Shown here piece after piece: positions 7,893-15,992 of a DNA stretch of 64,000 bases (positions within the stretch are counted from its first letter, which is position 1; each line of letters opens with the position of its first letter). The DNA comes from Microvirga pudoricolor (GTDB lineage: Bacteria; Pseudomonadota; Alphaproteobacteria; Rhizobiales; Beijerinckiaceae), in the NCBI RefSeq assembly GCF_016892705.1, contig NZ_JAFEMB010000001.1, positions 1,426,001 through 1,490,000 of the forward strand, written 5' to 3'. A program made the translations under genes and the position numbers. The notes below the pieces were generated by a model, which worked only from the letters and a program-made list of their open reading frames with translations, was not told the origin of the DNA and did no database searches.

Positions 7893-9017
7893 ATGGCCGG
7901 CATTCGCATCCAGAACGTCACCAAGTCCTACGGCCCGCTGGCGGTTCTCAAGGACTTCTCTCTCGAGATCGCGGACGGCGAGTTCGTGGTCTTCGTCGGT
8001 CCGTCCGGCTGCGGCAAGTCGACGATGCTCAAGATCCTGGCCGGGCTGGAAGAGGCATCCTCCGGCACGATTCATATCGGTGACAGGGACGTGACGGATC
8101 TGGCGCCCGGCGACCGGGACATCGCGATGGTGTTCCAGAACTACGCGCTCTATCCGCATCTCACGGTTCGCAAGAACATGGGTTTCGGCCTGAAGATGCG
8201 TGGCACGCCCGCCGCCGAAATCGACCGACGCGTCGTGGAGGCCGCGCGCATCCTCGGTGTCGACCACCTGCTCGACCGCCGCCCGCGCGCGCTCTCGGGC
8301 GGCCAGCGCCAGCGTGTCGCTCTCGGACGCGCCATCGTGCGCGAGCCGCAGGCCTTCCTGATGGACGAGCCACTCTCCAACCTCGACGCCAAGCTGCGCG
8401 TTCATACCCGCGCCGAGATCAGCGCCCTGCACAAGCGCCTCGGCGTCACGACGATCTACGTGACGCACGATCAGATCGAGGCCATGACCATGGCCGACCG
8501 CATCGTGATCATGAAGGACGGCGTGATCCAGCAGATCGCCGATCCCGACACCATGTTCCGCAAGCCCGCCAATCTTTTCGTGGCAGGCTTCATCGGCTCG
8601 CCGGGCATGAACTTCCTGCGCTCTCCTGTGACGTCCCACGAGGGCCGGGCGGCCGTGCGTCTGTTCGGTCAGGCCGTGGCGCTTCCCGCGCCGGCATCGC
8701 TGGCGGGACGGGACGTGGTCATCGGCATCCGGCCCGAACATATCGCGCAGGGCGCCGGGCCCGTCACCGTGGAGGTGGCGCCGCGCCTCGTGGAAAGCCT
8801 GGGGAGCGAGAAGTACATCTACATCGACGTGCCCGAGGAGAACCGCACGACACTGGCTCGCACCGGCGGAACCGAGGAGGAGAGACGCGCCGATACCATC
8901 ATTGCGCGCCTCATGAACGCCGACGAAACATCCACGAGCGGCTCCCTGAGAGTGTCCTTCGATCCCTCGCGGCTGCACCTGTTCGACGCCAACACCCAAG
9001 AATCCATTCAACTCTGA
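7893..9017 (+). CDS. Sugar ABC transporter ATP-binding protein (MalK/UgpC/MsmK type)
   Basis: A 374-residue ATPase with Walker [10 protein letters not shown] at residues 36-44, the Q-loop in VFQNYALYPH, signature LSGGQRQR near 134-141 and Walker B FLMDEP near 155-160. The switch histidine lies in YVTHDQ. The extra 130 residues at the C-terminus (PGMNFL, IGIRPEHI) form the OB-fold/MOBE regulatory domain of MalK-type proteins. It powers the sugar importer encoded directly upstream. Such ATPases are often shared among several CUT1 importers, so it may serve others in the cell. Full length and intact. Confidence 0.94.
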   Translation: MAGIRIQNVTKSYGPLAVLKDFSLEIADGEFVVFVGPSGCGKSTMLKILAGLEEASSGTIHIGDRDVTDLAPGDRDIAMVFQNYALYPHLTVRKNMGFGLKMRGTPAAEIDRRVVEAARILGVDHLLDRRPRALSGGQRQRVALGRAIVREPQAFLMDEPLSNLDAKLRVHTRAEISALHKRLGVTTIYVTHDQIEAMTMADRIVIMKDGVIQQIADPDTMFRKPANLFVAGFIGSPGMNFLRSPVTSHEGRAAVRLFGQAVALPAPASLAGRDVVIGIRPEHIAQGAGPVTVEVAPRLVESLGSEKYIYIDVPEENRTTLARTGGTEEERRADTIIARLMNADETSTSGSLRVSFDPSRLHLFDANTQESIQL

Positions 9018-9028
9018 AAGGCCGCCCC

Positions 9029-10015
9029 ATGACCATTCTCGTGACAGGCAGCGCGGGCCGCGTCGGATCGAAGGTCGTCCGCCGCCTGCTTGAGGCGGGC
9101 GAGACTGTCACCGGTTTCGATCTTCGGACGAGCGGTTTGCAGCATTCGAATTACCGGGAAGTGACCGGCACCTTCGACGACAGACCGGCGGCCGCAAGGG
9201 CTGCGGAAGACGTCACGGCCGTGCTGCATCTCGGTGCCTTCATGTCCTGGCACCCGGCCGACGCGGATCGGCTCCACCGGGCCAATGTGGAGGGCACGCG
9301 GGTTCTCCTGGAAGAAGCCCTGCGCCACAAGCCCCGGCGGATCCTGTTCGCAAGTTCCGGCGAGGTCTACCCCGAGAACGTGCCGAATTACCTGCCGGTG
9401 GACGAAGACCATCCCCTCAAGCCGCGCTCCCCTTACGGCCTCACCAAGCTGCTCGGCGAGGAGCTCGTGCGTTATGCGGAGCGGACCTCCGGCACGCCGG
9501 CCACGATCCTGCGTTTCTCCCACACCCAGGACGCCGCCGAGCTTCTCGACGAATCGAGCTTCTTCTCCGGGCCGCGCTTTTTCCTGCATCCGAAAATCCG
9601 CCAGCAGGAAGGGTTCGGCAACAGGGCTATGGTGGAGGCGCTGCAGGCCATCGACGACGGGCGCGAGGCGCTGGTCCTGTCCCGCAACGAGAAGGGCCGT
9701 CCTTTCCGCATGCACATCACCGAGACGCGGGACATGGTCGACGGCATTCTGCTGGCCTTCGGGAGCGAGCAGGCGGCGGGCCGCACCTATAATCTCGGCG
9801 CCACGGTGGCCTTCGATTTCGCCGAGCATCTGCCCAGGATGGCGCAGTTGACGGGCCTGCCCCTCAAGACCATTGATCTGCCGGGCGGCGGGGTGTTCTA
9901 CGAGACCTCCAACGCCCACATCCGCAGCGAACTGGGATTTGAGCCGCAATGGACGATCGACCGGATGATCGCAGAAGCCGCCGAGGCACGGGCGCGCCGG
10001 CATCGGGCGGCGTGA
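9029..10015 (+). CDS. NAD-dependent epimerase/dehydratase family protein (extended SDR)
   Basis: A 328-residue extended short-chain dehydrogenase. The Rossmann loop TGSAGRVG is at residues 6-13 and the catalytic YGLTK at 136-140. FASSGEVYPEN precedes the tyrosine, as in GalE-like enzymes. Within a sugar-acid operon it could oxidise a free sugar or uronate to its lactone, or epimerise it. A sugar-to-lactone oxidation would supply the lactone hydrolysed by the SMP30 domain encoded next door; that link is inference. It overlaps the regulator-lactonase gene by 4 bases (GTGA). The N-terminal third recalls uronate dehydrogenases, but I cannot confirm the substrate. Confidence 0.85.
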   Translation: MTILVTGSAGRVGSKVVRRLLEAGETVTGFDLRTSGLQHSNYREVTGTFDDRPAAARAAEDVTAVLHLGAFMSWHPADADRLHRANVEGTRVLLEEALRHKPRRILFASSGEVYPENVPNYLPVDEDHPLKPRSPYGLTKLLGEELVRYAERTSGTPATILRFSHTQDAAELLDESSFFSGPRFFLHPKIRQQEGFGNRAMVEALQAIDDGREALVLSRNEKGRPFRMHITETRDMVDGILLAFGSEQAAGRTYNLGATVAFDFAEHLPRMAQLTGLPLKTIDLPGGGVFYETSNAHIRSELGFEPQWTIDRMIAEAAEARARRHRAA

Positions 10016-11730
10016 GCGTGGAGAACCCGCAGGTTCTCAAACCCGAGGAGCGGGACGTGCCGACGGGCGCCGCCGCGCTCGCCAAAGGCCTCTATCTTCT
10101 CGAGGTCATCGGCGAATGCGCGACCCCGCCCCGGTTCAAGGACCTGCAGGCGGCCACGAATCTCCCGAAGGGCACGCTGGCCCGGATGCTCAACACGCTC
10201 GTGCTGTTCCGTCTCGTGCGCTACGAGGACAGCGACAGCACCTACCGGCTTGGCCATCGCTTGTTCGAGCTTGCGCATCGGGTGTGGGAATCCTTCGACC
10301 TGCGCGGCGCCGCCGCGCCCGTTCTCGACAGGCTCGCGGACGAGACCCGGGAGACCGTCGCGCTCTGCTCCGTGGACAACCACGAGATTCTCTACATCGA
10401 CCAGAGGAGCCGGGGCGGCGCCTTCGGATTCCGCATCGAGATCGGGCGCCGCGCCCCCCTCCATTGCACGGCGGGCGGCAAAACTCTCCTGGCCTTCGCG
10501 CCGCCGCACGAGCGCCGCGCCATGCTCGACGGCATCCGCCTGGAGCGCTTCACCGACAAGACCATCGTGGACGAGGAGGCGCTGAACGCCGACCTGGCGC
10601 TGGCCCGCGTGCGCGGGTACGCGATCTCGCTGGAGGAGCACGTGGAGGGCGTCGTCTCGGTCGCGGCGCCGATCTTCGACCATACAGGCCGGGCGGTCGC
10701 GGCCATCGGGGTGTTCGGACCGCATGCCCGCCTCTCGAACGATCGCCTGCATACGACGGGCCGAGACCTGATGGAGGCAGCTCGCCGCATTTCCGGCAAT
10801 GTGGGCGCGATGCCGGTCAACATTACGCCCCAGCCCAAGCTCCGGGTCGCGGGTGAAAGCGACGCGGAATGCGTGCTGCCCTGGGGGGCGCACCTGGCGG
10901 AAGGCCCCGTCTGGATGCCGCACGAGAAGCGGCTCTACTGGGTCGACATCCTGGCGCCGTCCGTCCACCGCTTCGATCCGTCGACGGGCACGAACGAAGA
11001 GGTGGTTCTGCCGCGCCTCGTGAGCGCCGTCATCCCGTGCCGGAGCGGCGGCATCGCGGCCCTGACGCAAGACGGCTTGGAGGCCCTGGACTTTTCGACG
11101 GGCAGGCTGACACCTCTTGTCGACCCAGAGCAGGATCTTCCCGACAACCGCTTCAACGACGGCAAGTGCGACCGGTTGGGCCGCCTCTGGGCCGGCACCA
11201 TGCGGCTCGATGCCAGTAAGCCCACCGGCGCGCTCTACGCCATCGAGGGCGACCGTTCCTGGCGGCGCTTGGCGGACGGCTTCTTCGTGGCCAACGGCCT
11301 CGACTGGAGCCCGGACGGAAAGACGTTCTATTTCGCCGACTCGGCGCCGGGCCGCATCTACGCCTACGACTTCGATCTCGCGGCTGGCGCCATCGCGAAC
11401 CGCCGCGTTTTCGCCGAGATGGACCCGAGCGAAGGACGTCCCGACGGATTGGCCGTCGACAGCGACGGCTTCGTCTGGTGCGCGATCTGGGACGGCTGGT
11501 GCGTGCGCCGCTATGCCCCCGACGGGCGCATCGAGCGCGAGCTTCGCCTGCCCGTTCCGCGCCCTACGAGCATCGCCTTCGGCGGTCCGGACCTGAAGAC
11601 GATCTTCATCACCACGGCGCGCATCCGCCTGCCGTCCAGGGTTCTGGCGCAGGCGCCGTTCTCCGGCGGCCTGTTCAAGGCCGCCGCCCCCGTGGCCGGC
11701 CTGCCCGCCTCCGAGTTCGCGGGCCGATGA
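10012..11730 (+). CDS. Fused IclR-type transcriptional regulator and SMP-30/gluconolactonase
   Basis: A single 572-residue reading frame carries two normally separate proteins. Residues about 20-275 are an IclR regulator: winged HTH with LPKGTLARMLNTL, then a GAF-like effector domain with LHCTAGGKTLLA and GYAISLEEHVEGV. Residues about 285-560 are a six-bladed SMP-30/gluconolactonase propeller. Its metal ligands look intact: E297 (AEGPVW), N382 (FNDGKCD), N428 (ANGLDWSPDG) and D478 (PDGLAVD). The lactonase half should open a sugar lactone; the regulator half should sense a pathway intermediate. The GTG at 10012 overlaps the previous stop; GTG 10018 is an alternative. There is no frame break between domains, so this is a genuine fusion unless a sequencing error removed a stop. 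It overlaps the next gene by 4 bases. Confidence 0.88.
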   Translation: MSVENPQVLKPEERDVPTGAAALAKGLYLLEVIGECATPPRFKDLQAATNLPKGTLARMLNTLVLFRLVRYEDSDSTYRLGHRLFELAHRVWESFDLRGAAAPVLDRLADETRETVALCSVDNHEILYIDQRSRGGAFGFRIEIGRRAPLHCTAGGKTLLAFAPPHERRAMLDGIRLERFTDKTIVDEEALNADLALARVRGYAISLEEHVEGVVSVAAPIFDHTGRAVAAIGVFGPHARLSNDRLHTTGRDLMEAARRISGNVGAMPVNITPQPKLRVAGESDAECVLPWGAHLAEGPVWMPHEKRLYWVDILAPSVHRFDPSTGTNEEVVLPRLVSAVIPCRSGGIAALTQDGLEALDFSTGRLTPLVDPEQDLPDNRFNDGKCDRLGRLWAGTMRLDASKPTGALYAIEGDRSWRRLADGFFVANGLDWSPDGKTFYFADSAPGRIYAYDFDLAAGAIANRRVFAEMDPSEGRPDGLAVDSDGFVWCAIWDGWCVRRYAPDGRIERELRLPVPRPTSIAFGGPDLKTIFITTARIRLPSRVLAQAPFSGGLFKAAAPVAGLPASEFAGR

Positions 11731-12485
11731 GCGCCCATTATCCCGACCTGAACGGCCGTACAGCCCTCGTTACGGGCGGCGCCGACGGCATCGGCCGGGC
11801 CGTCGTGGAGGCCCTGACGGCGCAAGGCGCACGTGTCGGTTTCATCGATGTGGCGCAGCAGGCTGGCGAAGCTTTGGAACGGGTTCTCGCGACGCAAGGC
11901 CATAAGGTTGCCTTTGCTCACGCGGACCTGCGCGATGTCGACGCGACCCGCAACGCGGTCGCCCATTTGCGAGAAACGCTTGGCCCAATCTCGATCCTCG
12001 TCAACAATGCGGGCCACGACGAGCGTCATCGCTTCGAGGACGTGACGGAGGATTACTGGGACGACCGGTTTGCCGTGAACCTGCGCCCCATGATGTTCGT
12101 GAGCCAGGCCGTGGCACCCGACATGAGGGCTCTGGGTGGAGGCTCCATCGTCAATCTCGGGTCCACGTCCTGGATGCAGGGTGCAGCGGGTCTGATCGCC
12201 TACACGACGGCGAAATCCGCCGTCATCGGCTTCACGCGTTCTCTGGCGCGTGAACTCGGAGAGGCGGGGATCCGCGTGAATTGCGTCACGCCCGGCTGGG
12301 TGATGACGGATCGGCAGCGCGAGAAATGGTTCACGCCGGAGAAGTGGGAGGCCGCGCAGGCGCGGCAATCCATCAAGGGCGAGATCCGGCCCGAGGACGT
12401 GGCCGCCATGGTGCTGTTCCTGGCGTCCGGCGCGGCCCGCATGTGCAGCGGCCAGAACTACATCGTGGATGCGGGCGTGGTATAG
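11727..12485 (+). CDS. Classical short-chain dehydrogenase/reductase (sugar dehydrogenase type)
   Basis: A 252-residue classical SDR with cofactor loop TGGADGIG (residues 16-23), the NNAG motif, and the catalytic serine, tyrosine (Y159) and lysine (K163) in AYTTAK. The C-terminal QNYIVDAGVV is typical of glucose/fucose/galactose dehydrogenase-like SDRs. It probably oxidises a sugar or sugar-derived hydroxyl with NAD(P)+. The ATGA overlap with the fused regulator-lactonase sets its start at 11727 and shows translational coupling. A dehydrogenase plus lactonase plus acid-sugar dehydratase is the order of a non-phosphorylative aldose pathway. Confidence 0.9.
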   Translation: MSAHYPDLNGRTALVTGGADGIGRAVVEALTAQGARVGFIDVAQQAGEALERVLATQGHKVAFAHADLRDVDATRNAVAHLRETLGPISILVNNAGHDERHRFEDVTEDYWDDRFAVNLRPMMFVSQAVAPDMRALGGGSIVNLGSTSWMQGAAGLIAYTTAKSAVIGFTRSLARELGEAGIRVNCVTPGWVMTDRQREKWFTPEKWEAAQARQSIKGEIRPEDVAAMVLFLASGAARMCSGQNYIVDAGVV

Positions 12486-12488
12486 GCG

Positions 12489-13904
12489 ATGCAAGACGTA
12501 CCCTCATCTCTTCCGCTTTCACCTCCCCTGCCGCCATCGCTTCCGCACGATGTCTTCACGGGCGACGCCGATGTCCTGGCCTCACGCCTGTCGGACTGGC
12601 GCGGGCGGATCCATGGACGCTCCTGGCTGTTGGCGCGGCCGCGCAGCACGCTCGAAGTGGCCGCCCTCATGCGGTGGGCGAGCGACACCGGGACGCCCGT
12701 GGTGACGCAGGGCGGCAATACGGGCTTGTCCGGGGCGGCAACGCCGGACGAATCGGGGCGGTCCATTATCCTGTCCCTGGAGCGCATGAACGCCATCCGG
12801 TTCGTCGACCCCGTCGGCAACACCGTCGTGGCGGAAGCCGGGTGCGTTCTGGCGCACCTGCAGGGCACCGCCGCAGGGGCCGGGCGCCTGTTCCCGGTCA
12901 GCCTCGGCAGCGAGGGCTCCTGCACGGTCGGCGGGATCGTGGCCACCAATGCGGGCGGCATCAACGTGGTGCGCTACGGAATGACCCGCGATCTCGTCCT
13001 GGGCCTCGAATACGTCACGGCCGCGGGCGAGGTCGTGGAGGGACCTCGCAGGCTGCGCAAGGACAATGTCGGGTACGACCTGCGCCACCTGATCGTCGGC
13101 TCGGAAGGAACGCTGGCCGTCGTGACGGCCGCGGCCTTCCGGCTGGTGGCCCGCCCGAGGCATCGCCACAGTGCCCTGTGCGGGCTGGCAAGTCCGGCCC
13201 TCGCGCTCAATCTTCTTCACGCGGTCCAGGAGCGGGTCGGCGACGGCCTCATCGCTTTCGAACTCATGTGCGCGGGCGAGATGGACCTCATCCGCCTTCG
13301 CTTTCCGGACCTTCGCGTTCCCATCGAGCCGGCCTCGCGCTGGTATGTCTTCCTGGAGGCCGGCTCGAACGAGCCGGGCCTGTCCGACGACCTGACGCAA
13401 GCGCTCGCGGACGCCTTGGACCGGGGGCTCGTGGACGACGCGGTGATGGCGCAGAGCGGCGCACAGGCCGAGGCGCTGTGGCACCTTCGCTTCGCGGTCT
13501 CAGAGGCCAACAGGAGCGCCGGACCGGCCGTGCCTTTCGACATAAGCGTCGCCACGGACGACCTCCCTTCGCTCCTGCATGCGATCGAAACGGAGCTGGC
13601 GGCGCGCGTTCCCTTGGTTCGCGTCGTGTTCGTCGGGCATGCCGCAGACGGCAACATGCATGTGACGGCCCTGCTGAACCAGGTCCCCCCGGAGAACCGG
13701 GAAGCCGCAACCGATGCGGTTCGGGCGATCGTCTACCAGGCCGTGACCGCCCGCCACGGCAGCATCTCGGCTGAGCACGGCATCGGGCGCACGGGCCGGC
13801 GCGCCTTCGAGGTTTACGCACAGCCCACGGAGCGCGCGCTGATGCGGCGGATCAAGCAGGCTTTCGATCCGGCCGGAATTCTCAATCCCGGCGTTCTGTT
13901 CTGA
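12489..13904 (+). CDS. FAD-binding oxidoreductase (GlcD / D-lactate / D-2-hydroxyglutarate dehydrogenase family)
   Basis: A 471-residue flavoprotein. The PCMH/FAD_binding_4 domain occupies residues about 45-220 (TQGGNTGLSGAATP, the FAD pyrophosphate loop; GGIVATNAGGINVVRYG). The FAD-oxidase C domain covers the rest, with the metal-binding GHAADGNMH (H384, H391) and EHGIGRTGRR. These enzymes oxidise D-2-hydroxyacids such as glycolate, D-lactate or D-2-hydroxyglutarate and pass electrons to quinone or an ETF. In this operon it may clear glycolate or lactate released when a 2-keto-3-deoxy sugar acid is split. It starts 4 bases after the SDR stop. The proline-rich first 20 residues are unusual and the start is not certain. 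Confidence 0.88.
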   Translation: MQDVPSSLPLSPPLPPSLPHDVFTGDADVLASRLSDWRGRIHGRSWLLARPRSTLEVAALMRWASDTGTPVVTQGGNTGLSGAATPDESGRSIILSLERMNAIRFVDPVGNTVVAEAGCVLAHLQGTAAGAGRLFPVSLGSEGSCTVGGIVATNAGGINVVRYGMTRDLVLGLEYVTAAGEVVEGPRRLRKDNVGYDLRHLIVGSEGTLAVVTAAAFRLVARPRHRHSALCGLASPALALNLLHAVQERVGDGLIAFELMCAGEMDLIRLRFPDLRVPIEPASRWYVFLEAGSNEPGLSDDLTQALADALDRGLVDDAVMAQSGAQAEALWHLRFAVSEANRSAGPAVPFDISVATDDLPSLLHAIETELAARVPLVRVVFVGHAADGNMHVTALLNQVPPENREAATDAVRAIVYQAVTARHGSISAEHGIGRTGRRAFEVYAQPTERALMRRIKQAFDPAGILNPGVLF

Positions 13905-13911
13905 ACCCTCG

Positions 13912-13933
13912 CGGCCGGGCTGCTCACCGGCCG
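13912..13933. terminator. Possible bidirectional hairpin between convergent genes
   Basis: CGGCCGG at 13912-13918 pairs with CCGGCCG at 13927-13933 in the gap between the FAD dehydrogenase and the convergent lysR gene. The second arm extends just into the lysR 3' end. There is no T-tract on either side, so its activity as a terminator is uncertain. Confidence 0.3.
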
Positions 13934-14850
13934 TCCCGTGGGGCGTCCAGATCTCGGACGACGGATCGAAGCCAGTCCGAGAAGGCTTTTGCGGGCCCCG
14001 TCGCATGGCCGCCCGGCATGCGCAGGAAGTAGTACCCGAGCGGCGCCGTCGCCTGACGGCCCACCGGCACGAGACGCTGGCTGTCCAGCTCGTTCAGGAT
14101 GAAGCGCCGCTCGACGAGAGCGATCCCCGTGCCCGCCAGCGCGGCCTGGATCGTCAGGTCGTCGGTTTCGAACTGCATGAGTCGGACCTGGGCCGGCCAG
14201 CGAAGCCTCTGGAAGGCCGCCCACATTTTCCAGTCCCAGCAATCGTCCGTCGCGCTCAGGAGGCGACCCTTGAGCAGGTCGTCGGGCGTCAGCGTCCGTC
14301 CCCAGTCAGCTCCCCCGATGTAATGCGGCGCGCAGACCGGCAGGGCATCCTCCTGGAACAGGATGCTGCCGGCATCGTCGGGCGCGACGGGGCTGTAATC
14401 GATCACGACATCGGGGTTCTGCCGGCGGGACGTGCCCTGTCCGGTCGCCACGGTCAGGCTGACGGGAAGATCCGGATGCGCCTCCTCGAAGGCGGGCAGG
14501 CGGGGGAACAGGATCCGGGTCGCGAAGGTCGGCAGAACGTGGATGGTGAGCGCCTGCGCCGCAGCCGGACGCTGCTTGAGCCGTTCACGGGCGGCACGAA
14601 GCGCGATCGTCATGTCGTCGAAGACGTCGGAAAGGCTGGTCTGCAACTGCAGCCCCTCCTCCGTGAGATCGACCTTGCGGACGCTTCGCGAGAACAGTTT
14701 GCCGCCCAGGACCCGCTCGAGTTCGGCCACCTGCCGGCTGACGGCGCTCGTGGTGACGCCAAGCTCCTCCGCCGCCTTCTGAAAACTCTCGTGCCGGCCC
14801 GCGGCCTCGAAGGCGCGCAGGGCGGAAAGGGGCAGCAGGCGGCGGCGCAT
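13924..14850 (-). CDS. LysR-family transcriptional regulator (divergent from Dap operon)
   Basis: A 308-residue LysR regulator, GcvA-like. The N-terminal winged HTH is at residues 1-60 (LPLSALRAFEAAGRHESFQKAAEELGVTTSAVSRQV, cut here to the recognition part TTSAVSRQV). The C-terminal periplasmic-binding-like effector domain has the FQEDALPVCAP segment typical of the group. I chose the ATG at 14850 because it gives the standard LysR start (MRRRLLPLSALRAF) and normal length; upstream codons run into the divergent promoter. It is transcribed away from the diaminopropionate-type operon and is the likely activator of it. A TTACATTGTAA palindrome lies in the shared gap. Confidence 0.92.
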   Translation of the reverse strand: MRRRLLPLSALRAFEAAGRHESFQKAAEELGVTTSAVSRQVAELERVLGGKLFSRSVRKVDLTEEGLQLQTSLSDVFDDMTIALRAARERLKQRPAAAQALTIHVLPTFATRILFPRLPAFEEAHPDLPVSLTVATGQGTSRRQNPDVVIDYSPVAPDDAGSILFQEDALPVCAPHYIGGADWGRTLTPDDLLKGRLLSATDDCWDWKMWAAFQRLRWPAQVRLMQFETDDLTIQAALAGTGIALVERRFILNELDSQRLVPVGRQATAPLGYYFLRMPGGHATGPAKAFSDWLRSVVRDLDAPRDGR

Positions 14851-14915
14851 GGTTGCGTTCCAGGAAACTATGAAGCCCGAATAAATCATTTGTCCGAGGG
14901 GCTCAACCATCAATA

Positions 14916-14926
14916 TTACATTGTAA
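14916..14926. promoter_or_regulatory. Palindrome TTACATTGTAA, candidate LysR operator
   Basis: A perfect 11-base palindrome with a central base lies in an AT-rich island of the 173-base gap between lysR (start 14850) and the operon start (15024). LysR proteins bind short interrupted dyads of T-N11-A type. The position, about 66 bases upstream of lysR and 97 upstream of the operon, suits a shared activator and autoregulation site. Binding is inferred; a metal regulator (Fur/Zur/RirA) cannot be excluded. Confidence 0.45.
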
Positions 14927-15023
14927 CCATAAATAGAAAATCGAAGCGTCGCATTCCTATACGGCAATGCCTGAGCCGGCCCGGAGACGACAGCATCCAA
15001 AAGCCAAGACATGGGAGGCACCG

Positions 15024-15992
15024 ATGAGCGATCTGCTTGTAGTCGGCGGCGGAGATATTACGAAGATCGACCTGTCGTCATCCCGAATTCTCGAAATCGT
15101 CGAATCCTCTATTGCGGGAATCGGAACCGGCACCTCGCTGAACCCACCGAAGGTCTCCATCGAGCCCGTCGCGAAAAGCATGACCATTGCCATGCTGGCG
15201 CACGTGAAGGGGACCGCAGCCCTCGGCCTCAAAGCCTACACGGAGTTTCCCACGGGAGACGGCCGCACCAGCGTCGGCTCCACCATCACGCTCTTCGACG
15301 ACGCAACCGGACGCCCGCTCGCCTTCATGGACGGCGCATGGATCACGGCCGCGCGCACGGCCGCCGTCACGGCCCTGTTCGCCCGCGAGGCCGCCACGCC
15401 GGAGGCACGCATCGCTCTCGTGATCGGAGCGGGCCTCCAGGGCCGTGCGGCGATCCCGGCTCTCTTGGAGACCAGGCCGGAGCTGACGGAACTCCTGGTT
15501 CTCGCGCCGCGCCAGGAGGCGGTGGAGCGTATGCTCTCGGAACAGCGGGCCGTTCTCGCGGGTCGCCAGGCGCGCTTCTGCGGCGATCCCACCGAGGCGG
15601 CCCGGCATGCCGACATCGTCATAGGGGCAGGCGGGCCGGGCGCGGGCGGTCTTGTGACCCACGCGATGCTCAAGCCGGGCGCCACCGCGATCCTGCTGGG
15701 ATACGGCCTCGCCGGAGACGTGCTGCACGGGGCGGACCGGGTGCTGGCCACGAGCGAGGCGCAGTTGCACACCACCGGCAGGGATTTGGCCGACGCCAAG
15801 GGGCGCTTTCCCATTGTCGATGCCGAATTGCCGGACATCCTGCTCGGCCGGAAGCCTGCGCGAACCGAAGCGCACGAGATCGTGTTCGCCTACAATAGCG
15901 GCCTTGCGGTCACCGATGTGGCGGTTGCCAAAGCGGTCTACGAAGTCGCGAGACGCACCGGCGCGGGCCATCGGTTCGGCGGGTTCCGATGA
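15024..15992 (+). CDS. sbnB: Ornithine cyclodeaminase/mu-crystallin family protein, probable 2,3-diaminopropionate biosynthesis dehydrogenase (SbnB role)
   Basis: A 322-residue NAD-binding enzyme of the ornithine cyclodeaminase/mu-crystallin family. The substrate-binding lysine and arginine are K70 (LGLKAY) and R111 (AARTAA), and the Rossmann loop is IGAGLQGRA near residues 133-141. In staphyloferrin B synthesis the family member SbnB oxidises N-(1-amino-1-carboxyl-2-ethyl)-glutamate to L-2,3-diaminopropionate and 2-oxoglutarate. I assign that role mainly from the SbnA-like gene two positions on; on sequence alone it could be another member of the family. The start at 15024 has GGGAGGCACCG before it. 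It overlaps the decarboxylase gene by 4 bases (ATGA). Confidence 0.75.
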   Translation: MSDLLVVGGGDITKIDLSSSRILEIVESSIAGIGTGTSLNPPKVSIEPVAKSMTIAMLAHVKGTAALGLKAYTEFPTGDGRTSVGSTITLFDDATGRPLAFMDGAWITAARTAAVTALFAREAATPEARIALVIGAGLQGRAAIPALLETRPELTELLVLAPRQEAVERMLSEQRAVLAGRQARFCGDPTEAARHADIVIGAGGPGAGGLVTHAMLKPGATAILLGYGLAGDVLHGADRVLATSEAQLHTTGRDLADAKGRFPIVDAELPDILLGRKPARTEAHEIVFAYNSGLAVTDVAVAKAVYEVARRTGAGHRFGGFR

